DNA of 64,000 nt, taken from the NCBI RefSeq assembly GCF_963169125.1, contig NC_084795.1, positions 193,228,214 to 193,292,213 of the forward strand. The letters are read 5' to 3'. Under the pieces are notes generated by a model that saw only the letters and a program-made list of their open reading frames with translations, searched no databases and was not told where the DNA came from. The DNA is from Humulus lupulus (Eukaryota; Streptophyta; Magnoliopsida; Rosales; Cannabaceae). Position numbers and translations under genes: made by a program. Of the stretch, positions 52,532-63,962 are shown one piece after another (the stretch's first letter is position 1; the number at the start of each line of letters is the position of its first letter).

Positions 52532-55500
52532 TGTAACACCCCAAGTTGCTAATAAGGTTTAGGACCTTGATTAGCGTGCCTGGAGGGCAATAAGTAAATT
52601 AACATGATAATATATGAATTTGAATGAGTATGTGATTAGAATGCATGTTTAGGTGGAATAAATATGCTTGTGGACCCCGTTTGTATGTTAGGGGTAAATT
52701 GGTAATTTTAGCCCGTTGAGGGCATAAATGTGATAATTGTATTATGTGATCGGTACCACGTGAGTGTGGTGATATTAATGTGATGCACATGCCGAGACGG
52801 TCCTAGAGAGCTAGTTAACTTAGAAGTCACAACGGGATTTTATACCTGGCTCGGGAGGAGCCTAGGGGTACTTTGGGGAATTTCGTAAGTTGAATTGAGA
52901 ATTAGTGGTTAATGGTTATTGGTGATTGAGTAACCTGAGTAACCATTAGTAACTGCTGAGAGTAACAAGTTTAGATGGGAAAATGGTAGAATTCTAATAT
53001 AGGTGAAAGGACAAAGGTGCCCTTGAGGTTTAGTTAGGAAGGAATTCTTATGGAAGGGTAATGTAACGACCCAAATTCGCTAATAAGGCTTAAGGGCCTT
53101 GATTAGTGTGCCTGAAGGGCATAATGGGAATTATCTGTGGTTTTAATGGTTAAGATGCATGATTATGATTTAAAGCATGTTATATGATTATTTGAATATT
53201 TGAGATGCATGACTATGTGTAGTAGTATGCATGTAGGCCCTGATTAGGTTAGAAGGGCATAATCGTAATTTTGGCCATTATGGGCATGATTGCTTTGATA
53301 TATGTGATAATTGTCGAGACCACATTACTATGTGGATATATCTGTGATCTGTGACTCGAGACGATCCTAGTGAGCAAAGTAGCGGAAAAGTCATAGCGGG
53401 GATTTATACCCGACTCGGGGTGAGCTCAGGGGTATAAATTGGAATTTAGTGAATATACTGGGGTCTATCTTGACATTGAGGAATATTATTGGTGATTAAT
53501 TAGGTATCGGGAATTAAGCGGGAAATGTTAGAGACACTCGAGGAGTTAGCGGGAATTGGGTAAAATGACTAGAATGCCCTTAAGTGGTAAAGGGTTAGGA
53601 ATAAAGGGGAGGGCATTAGGGTCATTTGACTTTCTAAGGATGGAATTACTGAGACTTTATGTTAGTGGGAAGTGTAGAGAAGTGTAGAAGTCTGAAAGAA
53701 GGAAAAAGGAAGGAAAAAGAAAGGGAGAAAAGCAGAGAGAGTCTTCTAAGGTCGGTTTAAGCTTCCTTCATCAATTTCTTGAGGATTTCTGGAGCAAATC
53801 TTGGAGGAGAGCTGGGATAGACTGAACATCAAGGATCCTAAGCTAGGGTTGAGGAGTTGGCAGAGGTTTAGCAAGAGGTCACTAACACTTAAGGTAAGAC
53901 TTTAGAGTTCTTTAGTTTTTGTTTCTGGTTTTTGAGCTATGGTGTTTAAGTTGAACTGGATGGAAACTTTAGGGAATTCAGGCCTAAGGTTAAGGAGGAG
54001 CAAGTCAAGGAAGTCTAGAAGCAACTTGTGGTCGAAATCCCATCAAAGGTATAAAGTCTAAACTCTAACTTTGCTGTTCAACTGGTTTCTGCTGAGTTTT
54101 AGTGTTTAAGAGTGGCTATGGTGAATTTTGAGTTTGGGGATACATGTGCTTGAGTTCTAGGTATTTGGGGTGCTTGGGATGAGTGGAGCATTGTTATAAG
54201 GTTGATTTTGAGGTTGGGTAAGATTTGGAAGAGTTTTGGTTGAGGTTGGTTCGAGGAAATCACAAGAAGGAGAACTGGGGGTGGTATCTGTCTGTGACTA
54301 GCGCTACAGTGCTAGCCTTTGGGCGCTGTAGCGCTAGGCCAAGCTTGCTGATGGGGTTTTTGCTTCTGTTTGTAGCGCTATAGCGCCCTCCCATGAGCGT
54401 TGTAGCGCTACCCTACTTTCTGAAGGGGATTTTAGGGTTGTTTGCAAGGGTTTTTGACCTAGGGTTTGGGGTTTGATTCCACCACCTTGTTTGGTGGAAC
54501 TAGGACTTCCCGGGGGCTCAAGATTGGCCCCGAGGCTAGGTTTTGAACTTGAGGATTGATGATGACTTTGGACCATGATTATGTTTAGGTGAGCGCTAGG
54601 GCTCGAGGGGGATTGTGCTCAAGGAGTCGAGGGATCAAAGCTAGTGAATTGGAAGGTAAGAAAACTGCACCTGGTTTTATGTTTGTGATGGGAGTAAGTG
54701 CTCCCGATACTTGTATCGTGTCAATGATGGTATTATGCCATGGGACATGTAAAAGAGGCCTAAGAGTGCCGTACATAATATTTGCGCACAGGGCGCGGCT
54801 TGGCCACTGGTAGCCAAGGACAGCTTAATATTCACTGAGCTCGGTTTAAGCGGGCCGGAGTCAGTGGGATAACGGAGGGAGCAGCTTGAGAGCGCTAGCC
54901 CTAGTTATCATTTGTGCAGTGATGTATGATATGAGTTGATATGCTTAGCATGTTGAATACTTGATTATACTGAATGATTATATGGTTGAGACTATATGAT
55001 GTAGTATGGGTTGTTGATTTGTCTGTTGATTGCTTATGCTCTGTTGTTGTGTTTTCTTGCTGGGCCTTGGCTCACGGGTGCTACGTGGTGCAGGTAAAGG
55101 CAAGGGCAAGTTGGACCAATCCTGAGGTGGAGAGCTGCGGTGTTGAATGTACATAGCCAGCCGTTCGATCGCCATGGTCGAGGAGTGGGTCAGGACAGGG
55201 ATTGCCTAACTGTCTGTTTTGCCTTAATATGGCCTGATATTGTATATAAACCTCGTGTCTTTTGTAAACAGCCTTTAACTTAATATTTTTGGGATCCCAT
55301 GTAAACAAATAGTGTTTCTTAATGAAAATGCGGCTTTCGAGACCAAAATATTTTTAACCCTAGTTCCTTTACAGTTTCGATGACACGCTCTCAATTAAAT
55401 GACTTGATTAGCAAGTCTGGCACTTTATAAACACACAGTGTAATGGTCTTGGCTATCCAGGGCATTACAGGTAGAATGGTCATTTGGCTAAGGGTCAGAT

Positions 55501-57351
55501 AAGGTTCAGCTGAGGGAAAAAGGGTTCACGTTTTACACTTGGTCACAATTGGGTTTATGCTGAAATTTGAGGAATAAGGCTAGAAGAAAAGGGAAGAAAA
55601 GGAAGGCTGAAGTTGGGAGACCTAGGAGGAGAATCAAGGTGGTTTAAGGCAATTAAGTTGAACATAAGCCAAGATTAACTAGAGGTAATGATTTGTATCT
55701 ATTTTGTTTAAGTTTCAAGTCTGGATTTTAGAGAATAAGCATGAAATTGAAAGAGAAATGTGGCTGGTTTTACTTGGAAATTCAGTTAGGATAATCAAAG
55801 GGAAAGAGGCTTGAAGCTAGAATTGAGAAGAGTTCAAGTTGAGTTTTGATTGAGGTATGAATCCTTAGCATGTTTAAATTTCGTACCTAGTGTGGTTTAA
55901 GATTTTAGAAGTTTGGTTTGTAGTTTTTAGGCTTTGGATTATGTTTTAAAAGCCATGGTTTGAACTTCTGAAATTTGAAACTCAAGAGTGGATTTTGAGT
56001 GTGATTGTGTAATTGAGTTTGTTTTTTATTTTTAAAGGTTGTTAGATGGTTTATTTGGGGTTTTAAATTAGTTTTGGGGTTTAGGTATGTGTTTGGGTTG
56101 AGTTGGAGGTGTTTTGGTTCGGGAAAAACGCAGGGGAAAACCCAGATTTCTGGATTCGCAAAGGGGCGCCGTAACCCTGTTCTTTGGCGCCGCGGCGCGA
56201 GGCTGCTTCTAGGATGGGGGATGCTCTCTGACTTGCTGGGTGCCGCGACCCTCAAGGGCAGCGCCACGGCGCTAGGCTATTTTCAAAACAAGGAATTTTG
56301 CAATTTTGGGCTTTTGCTCCGGGGGTTCGGGGGATGTTTCTGATGTATTGTTTTAGAAATTTGGGGATTCCGAGAGTGTGGGATTGGTCCCAGGAAGTGG
56401 TTTTTGATTGGTTAGTATTAAAGGATGTTTTATATGTGTTGTGACTAGGTCTTCGGAGAGGCTCGGGATAGAGGACCGTGCTCGAGGCTTTGGTGCATTG
56501 TGAAGCTCAGGATACAGGTAAGAAAACTTAACACACGTGGATCAGGGCATGGGCCCATAGTGTTGTTGCAGGGCACGACCCTAGATTACATTATTTTTAC
56601 GATGTAGTTTTGTTTGAGTTATTATATGCCTGAATGCTGTTTAAGTATGCTATATGTGTGGATATAGTAGCTTGAACGGCAAAGGAGCCGAGAACGGCGA
56701 GGGGCCGAGAACGGCGAAGGCCGAGAACGGCAGTGGGGCCGGGAATATCACCTAGCACATGGAGTGCATATGGTTAGGGTGAGACCCCAATGGATACATG
56801 GGATATCCTTACGGTGTAGACCGAGATCCCAGGCTTTGGTAACGCTTCTCGGACGGCATGGTCGTATATGTGTTTAAATCTTATGAACTGTCTAATTCGA
56901 TATGAGTTATCTGCTATAGTGATTGTATTATATGCATATGTTATATGCTGTATGAGTTTTCTTGCTGGGCTTCGGCTCACGTGTGCTCTGTGTTGCAGGT
57001 AAGGGAAAGAGAAAGTCAACCAGCCATGAGTACGGAGAGCGTGGGGGTGGCGCGTACATGTTTGGCCTGCCCGACTGCTTGGGTGGGGGGCATTTTGAGA
57101 AATGGTTGTATTAAACAATGTTTTCGATAATTAGTCATCTGTAAATCTATTTTGAATTGTAAATATTTTACAAACCTCGTTTTGGGATCCCAAATGTTAA
57201 ACTCTTGGAACTTTTAAAAAAATGGAGTACTTTTAAAGATTACAGCCTTGTCTTTTTGTTTAAACACACTTTTTTCTAAAAATCTCGCTGAACGAGTTAA
57301 TTGCACATTTTAAACCCACTTAGTAACAGCTCTAAGGTAGTAGGGCGTTAC
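52532..57351 (+). repeat. 3' LTR of Tekay-B, split by a solo LTR
   Basis: Its own sequence is 52532-53061 plus 55470-57351, about 2.4 kb. It starts TGTAACACCCCAAGTTGC and ends AGTAGGGCGTTAC, with the final A of the usual TTACA changed to T. Modules: GCC-rich boxes at about 56163-56275 with CpG-decayed forms such as GCCGTAACC, ACGGCGAGGGGCCGAG repeats near 56680-56745, GGGCTTCGGCTCACGTG near 56967 and TTTGGGATCCCAAA at 57181-57194. No 5-bp target duplication can be paired with a left end. Confidence 0.87.
53062..55469 (+). mobile_element. Solo LTR nested in Tekay-B 3' LTR
   Basis: It starts TGTAACGACCCAAATTCGC and ends TATCCAGGGCATTACA, 2408 bp. Flanks are GGTAA (53057-53061) and GGTAG (55470-55474), a 5-bp duplication with one mismatch. 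The CCACAT-TACT-ATGTGG hairpin lies at 53320-53335 and TGGGATCCCA at 55290-55299. Instead of GCCGCGGC boxes it has four perfect TAGCGCTA palindromes at 54299, 54329, 54373 and 54403. Its tail matches the class of the solo LTR at 19180-23697. Confidence 0.92.
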
Positions 57352-57352
57352 T

Positions 57353-58014
57353 CTTAAGATCAAAAAGTTAATTGATCTCGTGAGGGGTAGGCTCTGGCCA
57401 TTTCTTGTGGTTATAAAGGATATAGAGTGCAGCAAGCATTCTATATCCATTTGGTGTGATTTGAAATGGGACGACTCCAAAATAGTTCGCCACCCCCTGG
57501 AAAAATGGATGGAGAGGAAGGGTAGCCCCAGCCTCTATGTGATATCTCGACCAGGCGCTGTAAACGCCTCCACGAAAATTCGCCCGCTCGTCTGCAGTGG
57601 GATTTTTAGGGTTACCCCAGAAAGGCCGTATTTTCTGAAGTAGTTGGCCAGCATCCTAGGGGTTACATGACTAAGTGGGGCAAGATACCACTCGACATCG
57701 GGAAGAGCTGAATACCTAGGACGGGCCCAAACTTTGATGTGAGGGTCGGAAGCATTATTGTCTTGACCACTGGTCGAGGGAACCCCAGCCTGCGGGCCAG
57801 GCTGGGCTGGTGGATTTGAAGGGTTTTTCTTCTTCTTGGCGGTAGACTTGGCACGACCCATTCTGGCAGAAGTTGGTTGGGGTCTTAGAGGAGAAATTTG
57901 CGAAAAAGGAATCTCTTGGATTCACTGAGCTGGTTGTTCTTCGCCCTCGAGTAGCTGTGCAAGCAAATCGTCGTCAATCGGCCTTTCACCTCCCCACAAA
58001 TCTGGCATTAAAAG
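57353..58014 (-). pseudogene. Antisense gene of Tat#2, 5' coding exon
   Basis: After a polypyrimidine-TTCGCAG acceptor at 58015-58016, the minus-strand exon starts with ATG at 58008 (MPDLWGGERPIDDDLLAQLL). It meets a TGA at 57922-57924 and continues in frame to MGRAKSTAKKKKNPSN at 57861. A region homologous to residues 110-170 of the Tat#1 antisense protein follows, containing YFGVVPFQITPNGYR after a frameshift near 57540. It is cut at 57353, next to the Tekay-B LTR. The lysine-rich start parallels MAPKK in Tat#1. The acidic N-terminal extension is not visible in the Tat#1 model. Confidence 0.72.
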
Positions 58015-58660
58015 CTGCGAACAGAAAAAGGGGGAGGTGAGGAAGAAGAGCCTAAGAAGTCGGTTAGAATAACGTTGTTCGTGTACAAAAGTATAACTTT
58101 TATACAGCAGCATTGTAACGAGAAAATTGAAATTTTTGCATGAACAGTTTGAGAAACAGATCAAAAAGTGAAAGTAAAAAGTTTTTTCTAAAAAACTTTT
58201 TCAACTCCAGTAAGGGCGGGAAAAACCCAATTTTTCAGCTAGCCTAAAAATTGAATTTTTACTTCGATTTTACATCCTAAATCTATGATCTCGACTATCA
58301 AACTGATTCATAACCCCTACAAAACAAGGATGCTCTACCATATCTAAAATCAGCAAGAAAACGTCCAATTTTCCTGTATTTGTACTCAAGAACATGACAC
58401 TGTTTCAGAGCCTAAAAAGCTAGCGTAAACATACATGCACAGCAAGGTAAAGGGTGCAAAGGTTCAGAAATTTACCTGTACGAAGATTGTGAAGTCCTGA
58501 AGAAATTTCGAGTCTAGGTGTGCGAACAGCAGATTCTTGGAACGACGAAAGATGAACTTTAGAGAAATTTCTGGGCTCTGTCTCGGGAGTTCTTGGGGTG
58601 TTCTTGACGGAAAGATAGCTTGTAAAAAGTGTAAAGGAAATTCTGGAAGCTATATATATT
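58015..58660 (-). promoter_or_regulatory. Antisense promoter, 5' UTR exon and intron of Tat#2
   Basis: A minus-strand TATA box (AATATATATAGC) lies at about 58650-58660. A leader exon follows to a CAG/GTAAAT donor at 58475, then an intron of about 460 nt ending TTCGCAG at 58015. The layout matches Tat#1: TATA box, non-coding first exon, long first intron, and acceptor just before the ATG. The start site is inferred. Confidence 0.6.
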
Positions 58661-58879
58661 GTCTAAGATATGTTAAAAAGAGGCAATCATAAGTTCCCCT
58701 TTTTTGAAGCATGGGGAAGAGTGATAGCCGTCAAAGGTTTGCTTGGGAACCAAAAATGCATGATTGGATGTGGGTAGATCACTTTTTCCAAGGAGGCACG
58801 AACTACTCTGACAGATTTGGTGGGGTAATCGAAGGGTCATTTTCCTAAAGTTTATTTATTGCTGGTCGTAATAAATAAA

Positions 58880-58892
58880 CTTGGGGGGCAAA
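58880..58892 (+). other. Polypurine tract before the right Tat LTR
   Basis: CTTGGGGGGCAAA lies directly before TGTTATCC. It has the same core as 44703-44715 and 40109-40121. Confidence 0.87.
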
Positions 58893-59490
58893 TGTTATCC
58901 AAAAAGCATGTGTGGATGACGTGGCAAGTATTTTCAACACGTGGCTGACACCTGGCAGAGGTTCTGTTCGACCGTCGATCAGGGATGTTCCCCTGACACG
59001 TCATTTGAGTTTAATATACGACTAGACTGCTCGTATAATTTGTTTCTTTATGAGTAATCTTGTAAAATTGTAGTCATATCCGAGATTATTTCCATTTATA
59101 CCTGATTATCCGATTAGTTATGGAAAAAATATCTTTAACAAATTCATGTAACCTTCCTTGAGCCTATAAATAGAGAGAAATAGCTCAAGGGAGGGACTTT
59201 TGGCTGATTTTCATTTACGCTTTAGAAGAGAATTTTAGCTATTATCATTGGGTGGCATTACTCATCCCTCTAAGGCTTGTGAAACTCGAGGAACCCCAGT
59301 TCTTTGATCACTCCTTTGAGAACCAAGATCAATAAAAGCTTAAGTGGACGTGGGTCATTACCAATTCTTGGGGCCGAACCACTATAAATTGTTGTGTCGT
59401 TTATTTTTCTAGCCATTAGATCTTATTCAATACTTTCTATCAAATCAGGTGTTTGACTTCGTGTCAGTTGACCAAAACGAGGGTCAACAC
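58893..59490 (+). repeat. 3' LTR of Tat#2
   Basis: 598 bp from TGTTATCCAAAAAGC to GAGGGTCAACA. It carries a CCTATAAATAGAGAG TATA element at 59163-59177 and CAATAAAAGC near 59330 as a possible polyadenylation signal. It differs from the Tat LTR at 44716 except in layout and the last bases. The right flank is copia leader sequence. Confidence 0.85.
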
Positions 59491-61392
59491 TACCTAACAA
59501 ATAAAGTGCCGCCTTAGGGTCGGTCAAGTTAAATTTAAATAGCTTATAAGACAATCTTATCTTTATTATTTAAAACTTAAAATAACTCTTTATTTTCTCT
59601 TTTAATTATAAATTACCACAGGTTTGGTCAAGATGCAACTATCCACTGCAAAAGCTTAATTGTATCTTTGTAAGTGTAACCCATTATTTAGGAATTCATG
59701 ACGTAACTTAGAGAGTGTCGCCTTAGGGAGTCAAGCCTAAAATACATCACTCCTTCTTATCTTCGTAAGAAGCCAACCTTGGTTCTATACATCACTCCTT
59801 CTTATTTTCGTAGAAACCTTCCTTAGGGGGATGGAAACAAAGTCGCCTCGAGACCCTACTCATATCTCACGATGTTGTACTAATAATGGAGACCATAGGT
59901 CACATTGAGATGTTCACCTTCTCGCACTTACTATTTTAGATTAAATGTGTTTTATTAAACTAATCAATTAATTCAAAGTTAATTACTAATTTATTAATGA
60001 CCCTATGGATGTAATTAATTACAAAATGCATTTATAATTATAAAAGAGCATGCTTCTATAACTAATGTGATCTAGATAATTACCCATTACATTCATTAAA
60101 CTTTACTAAAACATTTTTTTTACATAAAGTTGGTTATCTTAAAGGCCTATGAAATCTATTGCGTTTATTATGATGTGAGTTATCAAGTTTTATCTAATTT
60201 AATACTTAGTAGTTTACATGCAATAGGTTTCTCTAAAACAATTCATATAAACAAATAGGACAATCCTAGATAATCATGTTTCTAAAATATGCATGAGTAA
60301 CGAGAAAATGTGTGAGGTTTTATGAATGACATGTAATTGACTAATTCATGATCATGTTATCAATCAAACATCAATGAACATTTATTTAATTAAATACAAT
60401 AAATAAACAATAAATGATGAACCGACTACTATTGGGTATTTGTAAAATTTACAACCCTTGAAAAATTAGTCCTATGTAGCTTTCACGACTCACCAAGAAT
60501 GCTCCTCCTCTCCTTTAGGGTTTCTTGCTAATCTTTAGAAACTTTGTTATGCTCAACCTATTAATTAGAAAAATTCTAATTAATTTATTTAATTAAAATT
60601 AAATTTTAATTAAATAACCATTTTTGTCATCTTTTTAATTTAGTTGAATTTAAATAATTAATGAATCAAATTCAAATATATTTTTTAAACTTAAGATATT
60701 AAAATATCTTAATCAACTAAAATATATTTTATTTTCTAATAAAATAACATAAGATAATTAAACTTTTAATTCAAATAATTTTAAAAAATAATTAAATAAA
60801 ATATTTTTGCACAAAATTAGGAACTAGGGTTTGGGCAACAAGATTGGCGCCCTAGCAATCCTACAGTCGGTGGAACCATTGAGCCTTAGGTTCAGGTGCA
60901 TGGCTGCAGCAGGGACTCGGTGCTAAGTGTTAGGTGCACTGCAGGGACGTGCGTGGTAGGAGACCAGGGCACAGGGGCGCGACTGGGCGTGTGCACGCGG
61001 GAGCAGGGGCTCTGGAGCCTGGGCGTGCACACGAGGTGTGCGCAGGGAGGCGTGGGGCTTGTGCGCAGCTAGGGCTCGGGCCCATCCCAAGGCTGGTGCA
61101 TGAGATTGGGATTTGGTCCTTCTCATCTCTTTTGTACATAATTTTAAAATACATATTTCACATATAAAATTTACAAAATACCTATGCCCTATATGACTTA
61201 CACAAGATCTAGAAAAATAATAAAATTCATAACCCAATAGCACCATATAATTAACGATCCATCATTCAACCATACATTCAAGAAACATATCCATCCATTC
61301 AATATACATATCAACATACATATAACAAATGCAAGAAACCCACATAGTATTTAATATATATATATGTATGTATAGACTGCTGTGGTACCAAT
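59491..61392 (-). other. Copia leader region (minus), non-coding
   Basis: Read leftward from the copia 5' LTR, this is a long AT-rich untranslated leader. It contains a GC-rich patch at about 60840-61100 and further down a string with GGAGGAGCATTCTTGG. A minus-strand open frame at 61246-60923 (MVLLGYEFYYFSRSCV..) lacks any known domain and is probably incidental. The leader joins the Tat LTR at 59491. No gag motif is reached. Confidence 0.55.
61379..61390 (-). other. Degenerate primer binding site of the copia element
   Basis: The minus strand reads TGGTACCACAGC two bases after the LTR end (TACCAACA). It resembles TGGTATCAGAGC with four changes, so it is a decayed tRNA-iMet site, and it marks 61393-62745 as the 5' LTR on the minus strand. 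Confidence 0.65.
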
Positions 61393-62745
61393 TGTTGGTA
61401 TTAAATCATCAAATCAATGATACACAACATAATATATAGACTCATTTTAATAAATATTAATACAAGTCAGGATCATATACATATATAAATATTAAATCAC
61501 ATGCAAAACAGAATAGGGATTACCTATTGTAACCTATCAAGTGTCCTTGAATCTTTTTGTAAAAAATCAACGATATTCCAATCGAGCAATCTAAAAGCTC
61601 ACCCCTGATCTTCTAGACCAATTAAATAATTCATTAATTCACAATTCATCAATTACCCATAATTATTTCCTCGCTCTGGAAAATTAATTTCGTTGCAAGT
61701 CATTTCTCTTTACAAATCTTTCTTTTGATATCCCTACCCTTGACAGTGTACGACAGAGGTGATCTGGGGATCATGGAACTATAATATGAAGATCCAATAA
61801 ACCAGATTATTAATTAAACTCTTTAATCTAATAGTCTTATTTATTAATTCCATGATTACTCCAATATAAATATGGAATTGCACTCTAAGTATTTATAGGA
61901 TTATATTTAAAGAGTTTTCTCTTGTAGTCCATTAATATAATCAATATATGTAGTTTTTTCCTCCATTATTGCTTCGTTAATTAAAGCTAATCAAAATTAC
62001 CGTTTTACCCTTCTAATTACCTCTTGATCCTTAAGTACCATTAATTCACTAGTGAATAATTAATCTATGGTCTAATCATAGATTTGAGCTCAATAACTAT
62101 TCGTTTCCAGAAGTAACCCTTACGGAAACCAATATTTGATCCGTTAGGAAAACATGGATTCCATTATTGTAATTCATGTTCCCAGCCATTCATGATATTG
62201 AATCTCCAAAACAAAAGTCATTAGCCTCATTATTCTAAGAGACCTTAATGGGTGAATCAAAATATTCAATAAACATAAACAAGAGTTCATGAACACTCAG
62301 GATTTAGACTGATCTACAAAAGATCATCTATTATGATAAGAATTAAATCTTTATATCAAATGACAAGTTTATAAAGATAATTAATTCTCATCGGTCCTGT
62401 CATATATAATCTTTATTATATACAACACCTTTACTAAGATGTCTATCCACATCAGTAATATAAATCTAGATTACTTGCATAACGTATACTTAGCAAACCG
62501 TACTAGTAACCATTCATCAAAGATTCAATACTTTAATATGTTACTAACTATTTTATTCATTATATATGATTTTAATTCTCTCCTACTAATACATGATCAT
62601 ATTCTCATAAATGAATATGGAATTTATTGATATCATTATATAATTAATTCAAACAATAAGTATAACATTCAAATATAATAAAATTGTATTTTTATTTAAA
62701 ACCAATAAAATGTCTTTACATGCTTTTAGGGCATCGATCCAAACA
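61393..62745 (-). repeat. Copia 5' LTR (minus), internally deleted
   Basis: In plus-strand reading it runs from TGTTGGTATTAAATC to GGGCATCGATCCAAACA. It is homologous to 24037-26047 at both ends and along long stretches. About 640 bp are missing at 61619/61620, where CTTCTAGACCA is followed directly by ATTAAATAATTCATT. Confidence 0.85.
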
Positions 62746-63962
62746 TCAACAACATACTAAAAAAGTAACACACATAAACATTAAAACAACGAAAAAATAA
62801 ATAAAAATAAAAAATGATTACATTTCTCTTTTTTCAAATAAAAAAAAACCTAAAAAGCATATTAATCAAATAAAATTCATTAACAAATAAAATTTCTTAA
62901 TGACTCTCATACCCATTGCTGAGAGTTCTCGCTGGACTTTGATGATTTTCTAGTAATTTTTTAGCAGAGGAAGGTGATGAAAAAAAAGAACATGTAATGG
63001 CCATTAGGTAGGAACAGTTGAATGTATATATTGGACAAAGTGGAACCTTTTTCTTCCAGTAAACTCTGGAGAATTTGAATCATCATTTCTTATTTTGATC
63101 ATTTTACATTTCTTTATTTAAATGGGTTTGGGTTTCACTAGACTTTTGGAAATGGCTTTCTTAGTCATTTAATGTGCTTGTTTTTTGGACTTTGAATCTT
63201 TAGAAGGAAAAAAAATTGAGGGAAAATAAAAAGAAAATGGAGAGAGGAATTATTCGTGAAGCAGAAGAAAATTAACGAGAGAGGGAATAGTGTATAACGT
63301 AGAGACAGTATGTCATTAAGAAAAAGATATAATAATATATAATAGGATAAGGAAATGTGATAATGTAAGCATACTGAAATAGTATTATATACAATATGCA
63401 AAACTAATGAAATCATATATAAGTAAAATAATAATAGAGAAAAATAAAAGGTCATCTGAGAGTATTTTTGTAAAAGATGTTGTAATTTTGGCACTTGTGT
63501 AAAATTCTCAATATTTTACGGAAAGAATTAAAACAAAAAGTGTTTAAAAGGTGCAAAAAGAGAAAGTCAGTTGTTTGTCGTATTACTTGCTGGCAGTCAA
63601 CCATTTCTACACATCATACTATAATAATATTAAGAGTTTGATGCTCTGGTCTCCAAGTGTCCTAAACATGCACTTTATTAATAATAATAATAATAGAGGG
63701 TAATGTGTGACTAGATAAAAGAAACAAATGGGAAGAAAATGTGGTATGAAAATAAGTGGAGAGGGAATGTAAAATAAAAAATAAAAATAAAAAATTAGAA
63801 TAAAAATCAGGAAAAAAAACAACATTTTACTCAAGAAAAGCATTATCATCGCAATTTGACTGCAATATTACAATAACCAAACATCAATTGTTCAACAAAA
63901 AAATCATCATCCTCTTCAATGACGAAATCGATTTCATCCCTTCTCTCCCCATCAACAACATC
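62746..63962 (+). repeat. AT-rich ~1.36-kb repeat, right copy
   Basis: This nearly complete unit resumes at ACATACTAAAAAAGTAAC. It passes CATTAACAAATAAAATTTC, GAGAGTTCTCGCTGGAC, GTAATGGCCATTAGG, ACGTAGAGACAGTATGTC, GATAATGTAAGC, TTTCTACACATCATAC, an AAT tract and ACATTTTACTCAAGAAAAG. It is cut by an LTR at the right edge of the window. Its first bases lie about 0.8 kb from the point where the left copy stops at 24036. Confidence 0.75.

Larger units (their letters stand above)
51632..57351 (+). mobile_element. Tekay-B: integrase end and 3' LTR of a Tekay-type gypsy element
   Basis: The left edge lies in the integrase core (SDRDPTFTSKFW) and the right edge is the LTR end GGGCGTTAC. It includes the integrase end with chromodomain, a polypurine tract and an LTR with a nested solo LTR. 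Its LTR differs from that of Tekay-A much more than two LTRs of one insertion normally do: the final 300 bp look only about 70-75% alike by eye. It is probably a separate copy. Antisense Tat exons abut on both sides. Confidence 0.8.
45477..59490 (+). mobile_element. Tat#2: Tat-lineage gypsy, rearranged, with Tekay-B inside
   Basis: Sense order is gag, RT (protease lost), RNase H, archaeal-type RNase H and integrase, then antisense exons. The left part runs 45477-51631. A Tekay-B fragment (51632-57351) interrupts the antisense gene. The right part (57353-59490) holds the 5' exons of an antisense gene, a polypurine tract and the 3' LTR. Exon order on the minus strand is right for one element. 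About the middle of that gene is missing, so an insertion followed by deletion is inferred. Two different Tat copies cannot be excluded. Confidence 0.6.
24037..62745 (-). mobile_element. Ty1/copia element (minus) split by the nested cluster
   Basis: Two homologous LTRs bracket the cluster. With the coding strand read right to left, the order is LTR (61393-62745), primer site and leader (59491-61392), then the end of pol (26063-26988) and the other LTR (24037-26047). This is the right order for one minus-strand copia element. Most of gag-pol is missing. The outer flanks do not form a target duplication and lie at different points of the AT-rich unit. Recombination between two copia copies is therefore an equal possibility. 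Confidence 0.55.

Noticed and set aside
60923..61246. Minus-strand open frame of 107 codons beginning MVLLGYEF
   Set aside because: It falls in the untranslated leader of the copia element, has no domain, and its second half is a GC-rich low-complexity reading.
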